From the NCBI GenBank assembly GCA_023265175.1, contig JAHFUI010000018.1, forward strand, positions 1-43,772: DNA of 43,772 bases, read 5' to 3'. Source of the DNA: Acidobacteriota bacterium. Lineage in GTDB: Bacteria; Acidobacteriota; Vicinamibacteria; Vicinamibacterales; CAVVIG01. Below, piece after piece: positions 15,655 through 23,811 of the stretch. A model generated the notes under the pieces. It searched no databases and was not told the DNA's origin. It saw nothing but the letters and a program-made list of their open reading frames with translations. Within the stretch, counting starts at the first letter, position 1. Each line of letters opens with the position of its first letter. The translations under genes and the position numbers were made by a program.

Positions 15655-16473
15655 TCACTTCTTGCCCCTATCGGCCGCTTCCCAAGCGTAGGCGTAGCAC
15701 TCGTATTCCAACAGTTGAACGTTCGTTTCCTGACGCCGATAGATTGGCATGCTCATCTTCCACGGTCGAGTGAATACCTTCGGATCTTCGATCGTGACCT
15801 CGTACAGCATGTGGTCAGGGCCCGTGCGCGTGTAGCGCTCGACCACGTGCAAGGCCTCGCTATGGAAATTTCCGGCCCGGTCAAACCAGGTTTGGGGTTC
15901 GAAAGAGGTCACGTCGACGACGAGCGTATCCCCCTCCCAGCGGCCCCGCGAGTCCCCCATCCAAAGATCGAAGAGGACGTTCTTGAGATGCGGGCTCCCA
16001 TCCGTATAAATCTGACGAGTGACGTGCAGATCCTCGTAGAGGATCACGACGCGGTCGGAGAACTCAAGAATCTGAAATGGATAGGGCATGTAGGTGATGC
16101 GAGGCACACCCGGCATATAACACTTTGCCTCCGGGTCCGCGGTCAGACGGTTCTCGTAGTTCTCCTTCTTCTTTGCCAACGCCCACGGCTGATACGGGAT
16201 CTCATTCCCTTCCACCACGCCCTGCCCGGCTGGGACGCCAAACCGCGGAGGCAATCCGAAGAGAAGCTGCGCAGGATGGTCCTGAATGTCCCAGGCGGCT
16301 GTGTTCATGACCTGCCAGATGCCCTGCAAGTCGGGCTGTCCGTGCTGAGTCCGCGGCGGCGTATACCCTCGAGAGGCTGCTGCCGCACTCTGACCCGCGG
16401 CCGGCGCCGAGACTGCCACTGCCATCAGCAACATACCGAATCCGACAAGTTCGACGGCGACGCGCTTTCTCAT
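15655..16473 (-). CDS. Secreted conserved protein, tandem paralogue 2
   Basis: A 272-residue protein with a signal peptide (about residues 1-27). It shares the layout of its downstream neighbour: PPRTQHGQPDLQGIWQ at the start of the mature protein, WMGDSRGRWEGDTLVVDVT in the core, then VVERYTRTGPDHMLYEVTIE and VFTRPWKMSMPI. The two genes are 37 bases apart on the same strand and are probably co-transcribed. Function is unknown. The two have diverged most in the region between the opening motif and IPYQPWAL, which is common to both. Confidence 0.75.
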   Translation of the reverse strand: MRKRVAVELVGFGMLLMAVAVSAPAAGQSAAAASRGYTPPRTQHGQPDLQGIWQVMNTAAWDIQDHPAQLLFGLPPRFGVPAGQGVVEGNEIPYQPWALAKKKENYENRLTADPEAKCYMPGVPRITYMPYPFQILEFSDRVVILYEDLHVTRQIYTDGSPHLKNVLFDLWMGDSRGRWEGDTLVVDVTSFEPQTWFDRAGNFHSEALHVVERYTRTGPDHMLYEVTIEDPKVFTRPWKMSMPIYRRQETNVQLLEYECYAYAWEAADRGKK

Positions 16474-16757
16474 CGGGTGTCCTCGTGCGTTGCGGAGACG
16501 TCCCCGCGGGCCGATTGCTGGATCTTGCTCAGTGCACCGTTAGGGGCCGAGTCGCGCAGGCAGGCAGTTCACCCTTCGACAGGTGCGCCGCTGCCGACCT
16601 GGTTTGGACGAGAGTGAACGCGAGTTGTTGCGTCAGGGTGCATTTTCATACCACAACGCGGAATTCGGTGCAAGCTGTCGATGGTACCGTCGGGGTACCG
16701 CACTCCCGGGTCGATTATAGACGGGCAGTCATCTACAAACAGTCCTTCACATCTGTC
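16474..16757. other. Gap between secreted paralogues and acyl-CoA ligase
   Basis: No gene is seen in these 284 bases. On the minus strand a perfect TATAAT lies at 16714-16719, without a strong -35 at the right distance. GGTACCG occurs twice close together, forming a palindrome GGTACC-GTCGG-GGTACC at 16682-16698. If the TATAAT is used, the secreted pair has a leader of about 240 bases. Confidence 0.35.
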
Positions 16758-18506
16758 TTACCTTCCGGCCCCGCTTTCATCCTTGAGCGCCCGCCGCAGC
16801 ACTTTTCCCACCATGGTCTTGGGCAACTCGGTACGGAACTCCACCCGTGACGGAACTTTGTACGGCGCCAGATGCTGCCTGCAGAACTCGCGCAGCTCGG
16901 TCTCGGTAGCGCTCTGGCCCGCGCGCAGCACGACCCAGGCTTTCACCGCTTCGCCTTTCACCGGATCCATCACGCCGGCCACGCCGACTTCGGCGACCGC
17001 CGGATGGGTCGCGAGCACTTCTTCGATCTCGCGCGGCCAGACCTGATAGCCGCTCGCTTTGATCAGGTCCTTCTTGCGATCGACGATGAAGAGGTAGCCG
17101 TCTTCATCGAGGTAGCCGAGGTCGCCGGTGTGCAGCCAGAGGCTCCCGGCCGCCGTCCCGCCAAAGCCGGATCCAGCGGCGGGGATATCGGCGTGCTCGC
17201 GCAGCACGGCCGCCGTCTCTTCAGGACGATTCCAGAACCCTGCCATCAGTTGCGGCGCGGAGAACGCGATCTCCCCGGCCTCGTTCGCCGGCAGAGGCCG
17301 CGTGCCTGCCTCGGCATCGAAGATGCGGACGTGCACGTCGGGAAGCGGCATCCCTACCGATCCCAGCTTGTTCGGCCCATCGACCGGGTTCACGCAGAGC
17401 GCCATCATCGCTTCGGTCAGCGAATAGCCTTCGATGATGCGTCCGCCCGTCAGCGCCTCGAAGCGCTGTTTCGTGTCCGCCAGCAGAGCGGCCGCGCCCG
17501 AGAAGCAGATCTTGATCGATTTGAAATCGACCTTGCCTTGTTGCACGTCCGGATGATTGAGCAGCGCGATGTAGAGCGTGGGCACACCGTTGAAGAACGC
17601 CGGCTTCACGCGGCGAATGGTGGCCAGCATATCGCCCAGGTCGCGGGGATTGGGGACGAGCGCGAGCGGGTTGCCATTGACGAACGCCAGACCCTGGATG
17701 CCCACGTTCGCGTACACGTGAAAGAGCGGCAGCGGCGCCAGGATGACGTCGCGCTCACCGCCGAGGACCGATTCGGTCCAGGCTTTGATCTGAAGCCCGG
17801 TGAAGACGTACGCCGCGTGCGTACCGAGCGCACCTTTCGGGGTCCCCGTCGTGCCCCCGCTCATCAACAGGACGGCGGGATCGGCTGCTGTGATCGGGGC
17901 TCGAGCCGGCGCGCGTCCATCGTGGACTGGCAGCATGCGCGCGAGATCATGATCGGCGGCCGCCAGCTCGATGCGATCGCCGTCGCGAGTCTCGCGGGCG
18001 ATCGTAAACAGGAACCGCAGAACCGGCGGGAAGTGCTCCTTGATGTTCGTGACGACGATGTGGCGCAGCGGCGTGCGGCTCTGCACCTGCTTCACGCGCC
18101 GGTAAAACCGCGTCAGCGAGACGATGGTCTCGATACCGTGTTCACGGAGCGGGCCTTCGAGCTCCCGCTCCGTGTAGGCCGGGTTCAGCGGCGCGACAAT
18201 CGCGCCCAGCTTCCAGGCCCCGAATTGGGCGATCAGAAATTGCGGGCAGTTGGGTAGGAGCAGCGCGATTCGATCGCCGCGCCGGATCCCGAGCGCGTCG
18301 AATGCGCACGCGCACGCGTCGCTCAGGCGTTCGAGCGCGCCCCACGTGATCGTGGAGCCTTTAAACAGGATCGCCGGGCGATCGGTGCGTTCAAGCGCCG
18401 CATCGGCCAGGTAATCGACCAGCGTGCGGCTCGGGTACGGCGCCAGCGTCCGCGGCACGCCCACGTCGTAATGATCGAGCCAGGGGGCAGTTGGAGAGGA
18501 ACTCAC
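16758..18506 (-). CDS. fadD: Long-chain acyl-CoA synthetase
   Basis: A 582-residue ANL-superfamily enzyme that activates fatty acids through an acyl-adenylate to acyl-CoA. The P-loop LLMSGGTTGTPKGALGTH, the adenine motif GYSLTEAMM and the C-terminal hinge and FACS motif TGDLGYLDEDGYLFIVDRKK followed by GYQVWPREIEE are intact, as is the catalytic Lys in KTMVGKVLRR near the end. The GTG at 18506 is preferred; an ATG ten codons upstream lies inside a hairpin repeat and would add residues encoded by it. It is read from the same strand as the arg genes but has no clear link to them. The exact acyl chain length is not predictable. Confidence 0.88.
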   Translation of the reverse strand: MSSSPTAPWLDHYDVGVPRTLAPYPSRTLVDYLADAALERTDRPAILFKGSTITWGALERLSDACACAFDALGIRRGDRIALLLPNCPQFLIAQFGAWKLGAIVAPLNPAYTERELEGPLREHGIETIVSLTRFYRRVKQVQSRTPLRHIVVTNIKEHFPPVLRFLFTIARETRDGDRIELAAADHDLARMLPVHDGRAPARAPITAADPAVLLMSGGTTGTPKGALGTHAAYVFTGLQIKAWTESVLGGERDVILAPLPLFHVYANVGIQGLAFVNGNPLALVPNPRDLGDMLATIRRVKPAFFNGVPTLYIALLNHPDVQQGKVDFKSIKICFSGAAALLADTKQRFEALTGGRIIEGYSLTEAMMALCVNPVDGPNKLGSVGMPLPDVHVRIFDAEAGTRPLPANEAGEIAFSAPQLMAGFWNRPEETAAVLREHADIPAAGSGFGGTAAGSLWLHTGDLGYLDEDGYLFIVDRKKDLIKASGYQVWPREIEEVLATHPAVAEVGVAGVMDPVKGEAVKAWVVLRAGQSATETELREFCRQHLAPYKVPSRVEFRTELPKTMVGKVLRRALKDESGAGR

Positions 18507-18514
18507 GCAGCGAC

Positions 18515-18592
18515 AACGTAAAACGAAAAACGCCAAACGTAAAGGGTTCGCTCCCCGGTCCGCTTTGCGTTTGGCGTTTCGCGTTTTACGTT
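18515..18592. repeat. Hairpin repeat, CGTAAAACG/CGCCAAACG unit
   Basis: AACGTAAAACGAAAAACGCC on the left faces GGCGTTTCGCGTTTTACGTT on the right. It lies between argF and fadD; the right arm contains the argF stop codon (TAA on the minus strand, inside ACGTAAAACG). Confidence 0.8.
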
Positions 18593-19551
18593 GCTGCCCG
18601 CGGAGCGAGCAGCATCAGGAGCAGCGCCTTTTGGCCATGCAGCCGATTCTCGGCCTGATCGAACACGATCGACGCCGGCGACTCGAAGACGTCGCTCGTG
18701 ACTTCCTCACCGCGATGCGCCGGCAGGCAATGCATGAAGAGCGCCCCGGGTTTGGCGAGCGACATGAGATCCTCGTTGACCTGGTACCCCGCGAACGCAT
18801 GGCGGCGGACCTCGGCTTCCGCTTCTTTTCCCATCGACGTCCAGGTGTCGGTGTACACCGCATCGACGCCGGCGACGGCGTCGGCCGCCTCGGTGAACAG
18901 CCGGAGCCTGGCGCCATGGACGGCGGCGTGCGTCGACTGCTGTAGCACCGTGTCGGGAAGCCGATAACCATCGGGGCTCGCGACGTGGAGGTTGACCCCG
19001 AGCAGCGCCGACGCGTGCGCCAGCGACGTCGCCACGTTGTTCCCGTCGCCGACATACGCAATCGTCCGACCGCGCAGGGCACCCCAGTGCTCGCGCAGCG
19101 TCAGGAAGTCAGCGACCACTTGGCACGGGTGCTCTGCGTCGGTGAGCGCGTTGATGACGTGAAGCCGGCACGCGCTGGCCGCGAACTGTTCCAGGACCTG
19201 GTGCGAAAATGTCCGGATCACGACGGCGTCGATCCACCGCTCGAGGTTGCGCGCGACATCGGCCACCGGCTCGCGCTGCCCGAGCGCCGCCTCCGGCTGC
19301 AGACCGATCACCGAGCCTCCAAGCTCCCGGACCGCGATCTCGAACGTCGTGCGAGTCCGCAGCGATGACTTTTCGAACAGCATCGCGACATACCGTCCGC
19401 TGAGCGCGGCCGCCGTGGGCGCCTGCGGACCCAGCACGCGATCGGCCTTGACCCGTGCGGCCAGTTCCAGACACCGCTCGAGGTCGGCGGCGTCGAAGTC
19501 GAGGACCGAGAGAAAATCCTTGCGAGGAGTCACCGAGGTTACGTTGGTCAT
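18586..19551 (-). CDS. argF: Ornithine carbamoyltransferase
   Basis: A 321-residue cytosolic enzyme forming citrulline from ornithine and carbamoyl phosphate. The carbamoyl-phosphate loop is present as EKSSLRTRTTFE; bacterial members more often have STRT, but plant enzymes with SMRTR show the position tolerates change. HPCQ, the DGNNVATSL region, the SMG loop (DTWTSMGKE) and HCLPAHRGEEV are intact. The SMG loop and HPCQ favour ornithine over acetylornithine as substrate. Its stop codon is supplied by a hairpin repeat. It ends the argC-B-D-A-J-F run on the minus strand, after a repeat-filled gap of about 130 bases. Confidence 0.92.
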   Translation of the reverse strand: MTNVTSVTPRKDFLSVLDFDAADLERCLELAARVKADRVLGPQAPTAAALSGRYVAMLFEKSSLRTRTTFEIAVRELGGSVIGLQPEAALGQREPVADVARNLERWIDAVVIRTFSHQVLEQFAASACRLHVINALTDAEHPCQVVADFLTLREHWGALRGRTIAYVGDGNNVATSLAHASALLGVNLHVASPDGYRLPDTVLQQSTHAAVHGARLRLFTEAADAVAGVDAVYTDTWTSMGKEAEAEVRRHAFAGYQVNEDLMSLAKPGALFMHCLPAHRGEEVTSDVFESPASIVFDQAENRLHGQKALLLMLLAPRAAT

Positions 19552-19564
19552 AGTGATCCTGGAA

Positions 19565-19671
19565 TTTGATCATCTAGTCATCTGGTTATCTGGTTATTTG
19601 GTTATCTGGTCATTGATTGATCGATCAAATGACCAGATAACCAGATAACCAGATAACCAAATAACCAGATT
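19565..19671. repeat. Hairpin repeat, CCAGATAA unit
   Basis: The left arm carries several copies of TCTGGTTA/TTTGGTTA and the right arm AACCAGATAACCAGATAACC, around TGATTGATCGATCA. It fills the gap between argJ and argF. A second repeat of the same unit lies at 22669-22775. Confidence 0.85.
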
Positions 19672-19682
19672 CATCCTTGTCA

Positions 19683-20921
19683 CTACGTTCTGTAATCCGC
19701 GTTGATGCGCACGTAGTCCGCGCTCAGATCGCAGGTCCAGACCGTCGATGTCGCGCTCCCGACGCCGAGGTCGACCGACACGTCGATCTCTTTCCGCTTC
19801 AGGTACTCCGCCGCTCGAGGCGCGGCCTCATCATGGGGTCGTCCTTCGTCGAACAGAACCGTCGACCCGATCCTGACCGCCGCGCGCGACAGGTCGAACT
19901 GAACACCGGCGCGGCCGGCGACCGCGATCAGCCGGCCCCAGTTGGGATCGCCGCCGTGGATGGCGGTTTTCACGAGCAGCGAGTTGGCAATCGCCTTCGC
20001 GGTCCGCCGCGCTTCGTCGCTCGACGCCGCGCCGGTCACGATCACCGTCACCAGCTTGGTCGCGCCTTCACCGCCCCGCACGATCCCGAGCGCGAGCGCT
20101 CGGCAGACGGTCCGCAGGCCGTCGACGAATTCACCGTAGCTCGACTCGTCGACGATTCCACGGCCGGCGCCGTTGGCGAGCAGCACCACGCAATCGTTGG
20201 TCGAGCATTCGCCGTCGACGGTGATCGCGTTGAAGGTGTCGTCCACCGCCTCGCGCAGCGCGCGGTCGAGCAGCGGTTGGGGCACCGACGCGTCGGTCGT
20301 CACGAACGCGAGCATCGTCGCCATCATCGGCTCAATCATCCCCGAGCCTTTGGCCATGCCGCCGATGCCGATCGTGCGGCCGCCGATTGCGATCTGCGCC
20401 GCCGCTTCTTTGGGAAACGGGTCGGTCGTCATGATCGCGCGGGCCGCAGCGCCGCCCTGGTCCGCGCTGAGTGCGGCCGCAGCGGCCGGCAACCCATGCC
20501 TGATCTTCGCGATCGGCAGCGCCACGCCGATCACGCCGGTCGAGGCGACGAGCACCTGCTCGACCGGGCATCCGACCAGACGCGCGGTTTCCTCTGCCAT
20601 GTCGCGGGCGGCCTGCAGCCCTTCGTCGCCCGTGCAGGCATTCGCGCATCCGCTGTTGACGATGACGGCTCGCGCGACGCCGTGCGATCGCGCGAGATGT
20701 TCGCGGCACACGAGGATCGGCGCCGCCTGGGCGAGGTTCGTCGTGAACATCGCGGCCGCCGTCGCAGGGACGTCAGAGACGAGCAAGGCCAGATCGAGCG
20801 GCCCAGCCGTGTCTGTGGAGCTCGCGTCGGGTCGTTCGCCGCTTCGCTTGATCCCAGCGCTGATCCCGGCGGCCCGAAATCCCTGCGGCGTGGTCACGCC
20901 GCTGATGATGCCGCTGGTCAT
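19683..20921 (-). CDS. argJ: Glutamate N-acetyltransferase (ornithine acetyltransferase)
   Basis: A 412-residue N-terminal-nucleophile enzyme that moves the acetyl group from N-acetylornithine to glutamate, closing the acetyl cycle. The self-cleavage site is clear: GSGMIEPMMATML, with Ala201-Thr202 as the scissile pair. The oxyanion-hole Thr-Gly is in VASTGVIG. The C-terminus matches the family (ending ADYRT). The ATG at 20921 overlaps the upstream argA stop (ATGA), indicating co-translation. Because argA is also present, ArgJ need only recycle acetyl groups, although it could also make acetylglutamate from acetyl-CoA. The long upstream open frame in this phase is a shadow of argA and argD. 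Confidence 0.95.
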   Translation of the reverse strand: MTSGIISGVTTPQGFRAAGISAGIKRSGERPDASSTDTAGPLDLALLVSDVPATAAAMFTTNLAQAAPILVCREHLARSHGVARAVIVNSGCANACTGDEGLQAARDMAEETARLVGCPVEQVLVASTGVIGVALPIAKIRHGLPAAAAALSADQGGAAARAIMTTDPFPKEAAAQIAIGGRTIGIGGMAKGSGMIEPMMATMLAFVTTDASVPQPLLDRALREAVDDTFNAITVDGECSTNDCVVLLANGAGRGIVDESSYGEFVDGLRTVCRALALGIVRGGEGATKLVTVIVTGAASSDEARRTAKAIANSLLVKTAIHGGDPNWGRLIAVAGRAGVQFDLSRAAVRIGSTVLFDEGRPHDEAAPRAAEYLKRKEIDVSVDLGVGSATSTVWTCDLSADYVRINADYRT

Positions 20922-21445
20922 GCGTAACGCGCAGCCGAATCGGCGGCAGGCATAGCGGGCCGGGCCCGAGCTTCGTCGAGGGGGACCACCATCGCGTACT
21001 GCCCGCACTGACGGAAATGCGGGCACTTCATACAGTCGGTGAAAATCTTCTCCAGCAGCCACAGGTGCGGCACGATGGAGAAGCCCATGCCGATGAAATA
21101 CGCCGGCGCATGCGTGAACGCGCAGAGCTTTTCGTAGCTCTCGCGCCGCGCCCGGCGCCGCAGCTCGTCGACGATGGAGATCCCGACGCCGGTGCTGCGC
21201 TCGCGGCTGTCGACGGCGAGCGATCGCACCTCGGCAACGTGCGCGCTGAGCGGCGCCAGCTCCGCGCAGCCGACGATCGTCCGCCCACGAACGGCGATCG
21301 CGAATCGATCGGCGTGCACGTTGATTTCGGCGAGCGTGCGCGGCAGCAGACGTCCCTCTTCGAGGCTCGCGGTAATCAACCCGTGGATCCGTTTCGCGTT
21401 CGACGCCTCCGCCCTTCGAATGGTGACTGGGGCACGACGTCTCAT
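20918..21445 (-). CDS. argA: N-acetylglutamate synthase, short GNAT type
   Basis: A 175-residue GNAT-fold acetyltransferase. The acetyl-CoA motif is SLAVDSRERSTGVGISIVDE, followed by the C-terminal segment typical of short ArgA proteins: FTHAPAYFIGMGFSIVPHL, then CMKCPHFRQCGQYAMV, where a conserved cysteine cluster is seen. It lacks the N-terminal kinase-like domain of the Escherichia coli enzyme, which normally carries the arginine feedback site, so inhibition may be absent or act differently. The stop overlaps the argJ start by four bases, and its start overlaps the argD stop by four bases. Placement inside the arginine run supports the role. Confidence 0.88.
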   Translation of the reverse strand: MRRRAPVTIRRAEASNAKRIHGLITASLEEGRLLPRTLAEINVHADRFAIAVRGRTIVGCAELAPLSAHVAEVRSLAVDSRERSTGVGISIVDELRRRARRESYEKLCAFTHAPAYFIGMGFSIVPHLWLLEKIFTDCMKCPHFRQCGQYAMVVPLDEARARPAMPAADSAARYA

Positions 21446-22656
21446 GCGGGACCTCCGTCCGCTTCGACGCGGGCGAGTGCGGCATCGAGCCGCGCCAGTC
21501 CTTCGTCGAGCTCGTCTGTCGTGATGATGAGCGGCGGCAGGAGGCGAACGACGGTTTCCGCCGTGCGATTGACGACGACGCCTTGCGCGAGTGCGGCAGG
21601 CACCACGGGAGCGGCATCACGGTCCAGCTCGAGACCCCAGATGAGTCCGCCGCCCCGGACTTCCCTCACGATCGGATGCGCCGCCGCCATTTTCTTCAGC
21701 CGGTGTTCGACGTGACGGCCGACCCGTCCGATGTGCGCGAGCAAGCCGCCCCCGATCAGCTCGTCCAGCACGCACAGGGCGGCGCGGCAGGCGAGGAGAT
21801 TGCCTCCGTAGGTGCTCCCGTGATCGCCGAATGAAATCGCGTGCGCGACGTCTTCGCTGATGAGCGCGGCGCCGATCGGCACCCCGCCTCCGAGCGCTTT
21901 TCCGACCGAGATGAGATGCGGCTTCAGCCCGATGGCGGCGGAGTAAAACGGATAGCCGGTGCGTCCGAGTCCGCTTTGTACTTCGTCTGCGATGAGGAGC
22001 GCGCCCGTGTGATGGCACGCGTCCGTGATGGCCGCGGCAAACGCGGGGGTCAGCGGCCGGACACCGCCTTCGCCCTGAATGGGCTCGGCGATGATCGCCG
22101 CGGTCGAATGCGAGACCGCCGCGCGAAGCGCCGCGGGATCGTTCGCCGGTACGAATCGGACGCCGGCGAGCAGTGGCTCGAACGGCGCCCGATAGTGCGG
22201 GTCGGACGTGACGGACAGCGCTCCGAACGTCCGCCCGTGAAACGATCCGTCGAGCGCGATGATCTCGGGTCGCGATTCGCCGCGGGTGTACCAATAGCGG
22301 CGCGCGAACTTCAGGCACGCTTCGACCGCCTCGGCGCCGCTGTTGCAGAAGAACGCGCGCGGGAGATCGGACAGGTTCGCCAGACGTTCGGCGAGCTGCC
22401 CTTGCAGCGGATGATAGAAGAGATTCGACGTGTGCATCAGCGTCTGCGCCTGTTCCGCAATCGCACGCGCCAGACCGGGATGCGCATGTCCCAGCGCCGC
22501 GACGCCGATCCCGGACAGCAGGTCCAGATACTCGCGGCCTTCGGCGTCGTACAGCCGCACGCCGGCGCCACGCACGAACGTTACTGGCGCGCGGCGATAG
22601 GTCTGTAGTACATGCCGGGCTTCGAGCGCTTGAACGTCGGCCATTACTGTCGTCAT
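21442..22656 (-). CDS. argD: Acetylornithine aminotransferase
   Basis: A 404-residue class-III pyridoxal-phosphate aminotransferase converting acetylglutamate semialdehyde to acetylornithine. The Schiff-base Lys is Lys253 in SVGKALGGG, the cofactor Asp is in IADEVQSGLGRTG (about 224), and the phosphate loop is CNSGAEAVE (104-112). The length is usual for ArgD. It may also act on succinyl-diaminopimelate in lysine synthesis, as many ArgD do. It overlaps argA by four bases. A second ATG lies four codons downstream of the chosen start. The gene is read from the minus-strand arg transcript, after argB and a hairpin repeat. Confidence 0.94.
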   Translation of the reverse strand: MTTVMADVQALEARHVLQTYRRAPVTFVRGAGVRLYDAEGREYLDLLSGIGVAALGHAHPGLARAIAEQAQTLMHTSNLFYHPLQGQLAERLANLSDLPRAFFCNSGAEAVEACLKFARRYWYTRGESRPEIIALDGSFHGRTFGALSVTSDPHYRAPFEPLLAGVRFVPANDPAALRAAVSHSTAAIIAEPIQGEGGVRPLTPAFAAAITDACHHTGALLIADEVQSGLGRTGYPFYSAAIGLKPHLISVGKALGGGVPIGAALISEDVAHAISFGDHGSTYGGNLLACRAALCVLDELIGGGLLAHIGRVGRHVEHRLKKMAAAHPIVREVRGGGLIWGLELDRDAAPVVPAALAQGVVVNRTAETVVRLLPPLIITTDELDEGLARLDAALARVEADGGPA

Positions 22657-22668
22657 CTGGGATCTCGC

Positions 22669-22775
22669 ATCTGGTCATCTCGTCATCTGGTTATCTGGTC
22701 ATTTATCTGGTCATTTGTCGATCCGTCGGCCGCTCAACGACCAGATAACCAGATAACCAGATAACCAGATGACTA
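22669..22775. repeat. Hairpin repeat, CCAGATAA unit
   Basis: The left arm has repeated ATCTGGTCA and ATCTGGTTA; the right arm reads CCAGATAACCAGATAACC and onward. It separates argB and argD and just reaches the argB stop codon, which is TAG within CTAAATT read on the minus strand. It shares its unit with 19565-19671. Confidence 0.85.
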
Positions 22776-23621
22776 AATTCTGTCCGCCGCTATCCGTGTC
22801 GCCCCAGCCGGCACGGTCGCGCCTGCTGTTGTCGCAAGCGCCTTCGGATCACGCCCATCCACGATCACGATGTCGTCCACGCCGTGTGCCAGCGCGTCCC
22901 GGCACGCGCGGAGTTTCGCGATCATTCCGGCGGTCGCGGTGCCCTCCGCCATCAGCTCCGCGATCGTCGTCGGGGCCAGCAGTGGGACCGTCGCGCCATC
23001 GACGCCGAGCACTCCGGCCGTCGTCCCCGCGATGACCAGGCGCCGGGCGCCGAGTCGCGCAGCGAGTGCACCGGCGAACACGTCCGCGTTCACATTGAAG
23101 AGCCGCCCGTCCCGAGCCACGCCGATGGACGCGATGACCGGCACGAATCCGTGTTCCAGCAACGTCCGCACGAGCCGTGTATCGGCGCCGGCCGCCGGCA
23201 CGCCGACGCGGCCGAGATCGACGACGCGGCCATCAAGCGTGCGGTGCGGCAGCGCCGGCTCCGACAGCCCACAGGCGCCATCCGCTCCCGTCAGGCCGAC
23301 GGCACCGACGCCCGCGGCCGTCAGTGCGGCGACCAGCCGCGTATTCACCGCTCCGGCGAGCACTGACACAACGACGGCCAACGTCGGCTCGTCGGTGATG
23401 CGGAGTCCCTCGACCTGCCGCCTCTCGATTCCCGCGGCCTTCAGCGCCGCGTCGATCTCTCGGCCGCCTCCGTGGACAACCGCCAAGGGTGTCGAGGCCG
23501 CGATGTCCCGGACGGCGGTCACGACGAGGCGGAGGGGCTCAGGATCCTCGAGCAGCTCGCCGCCAAATTTCAGGACCAGCGGTCTCGTCGCCCAGCTCCA
23601 AGTTTCGACGACAAAATGCAA
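22773..23621 (-). CDS. argB: Acetylglutamate kinase
   Basis: A 282-residue amino-acid kinase that phosphorylates N-acetylglutamate. The phosphate-binding motif VLKFGGELL, the substrate loop AVVHGGGREID, FNVNADVFAGALA and TAGMIAKL are intact. No ATG or GTG gives a normal N-terminus. I chose the TTG at 23621, which lies at the very edge of a CACGAAG hairpin; the frame stays open further upstream only by translating that hairpin. The C-terminal part appears shorter than in arginine-inhibited kinases but complete. It lies between argC and argD on the minus strand. Confidence 0.88.
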   Translation of the reverse strand: MHFVVETWSWATRPLVLKFGGELLEDPEPLRLVVTAVRDIAASTPLAVVHGGGREIDAALKAAGIERRQVEGLRITDEPTLAVVVSVLAGAVNTRLVAALTAAGVGAVGLTGADGACGLSEPALPHRTLDGRVVDLGRVGVPAAGADTRLVRTLLEHGFVPVIASIGVARDGRLFNVNADVFAGALAARLGARRLVIAGTTAGVLGVDGATVPLLAPTTIAELMAEGTATAGMIAKLRACRDALAHGVDDIVIVDGRDPKALATTAGATVPAGATRIAADRI

Positions 23622-23682
23622 CCACGAAGACACGGAGACACGGAGAAAAAAAACTCCTCTTCGTGTTTTCGTGTCTTCGTGG
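23622..23682. repeat. Hairpin repeat, CCACGAAG unit, at the argB start
   Basis: CCACGAAGACACGGAGACAC on the left faces CGTGTTTTCGTGTCTTCGTG on the right around an A-rich loop. It borders the argB start. Read on the minus strand it is open and would give a spurious N-terminus with HEDTKTRR. Confidence 0.85.
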
Positions 23683-23811
23683 CCAAAGTCTCTGTCACCA
23701 GAGGCCCGTGCGCTCGGCCGTTCATGAAACGCGTGGGGCCCCACCCCCACCCCCACGCCCGACGCGTTCGCGCGGTGACGCTCCGCGTAGCTGCCACGCT
23801 CGACGAGCGCG

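Noticed and set aside
16872-18257. Long plus-strand frame opposite the acyl-CoA ligase
   Set aside because: No recognisable domain; the minus-strand gene has all ANL motifs.
18586-19551. argF as an acetylornithine carbamoyltransferase
   Set aside because: The HPCQ motif and the SMG loop fit ornithine carbamoyltransferase, and argJ and argA supply a normal acetyl cycle.
19565-19671. Possible CRISPR array (regular CCAGATAA repeats)
   Set aside because: There are no spacers; the units abut each other and the two halves are inverted, so it is a hairpin with tandem arms.
19677-20927. Long plus-strand frame opposite argJ
   Set aside because: Antisense shadow; argJ has the self-cleavage motif and correct length.
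23622-23756. N-terminal extension of argB containing HEDTKTRR
   Set aside because: It is the translation of a CACGAAG hairpin and has no match to the kinase family.
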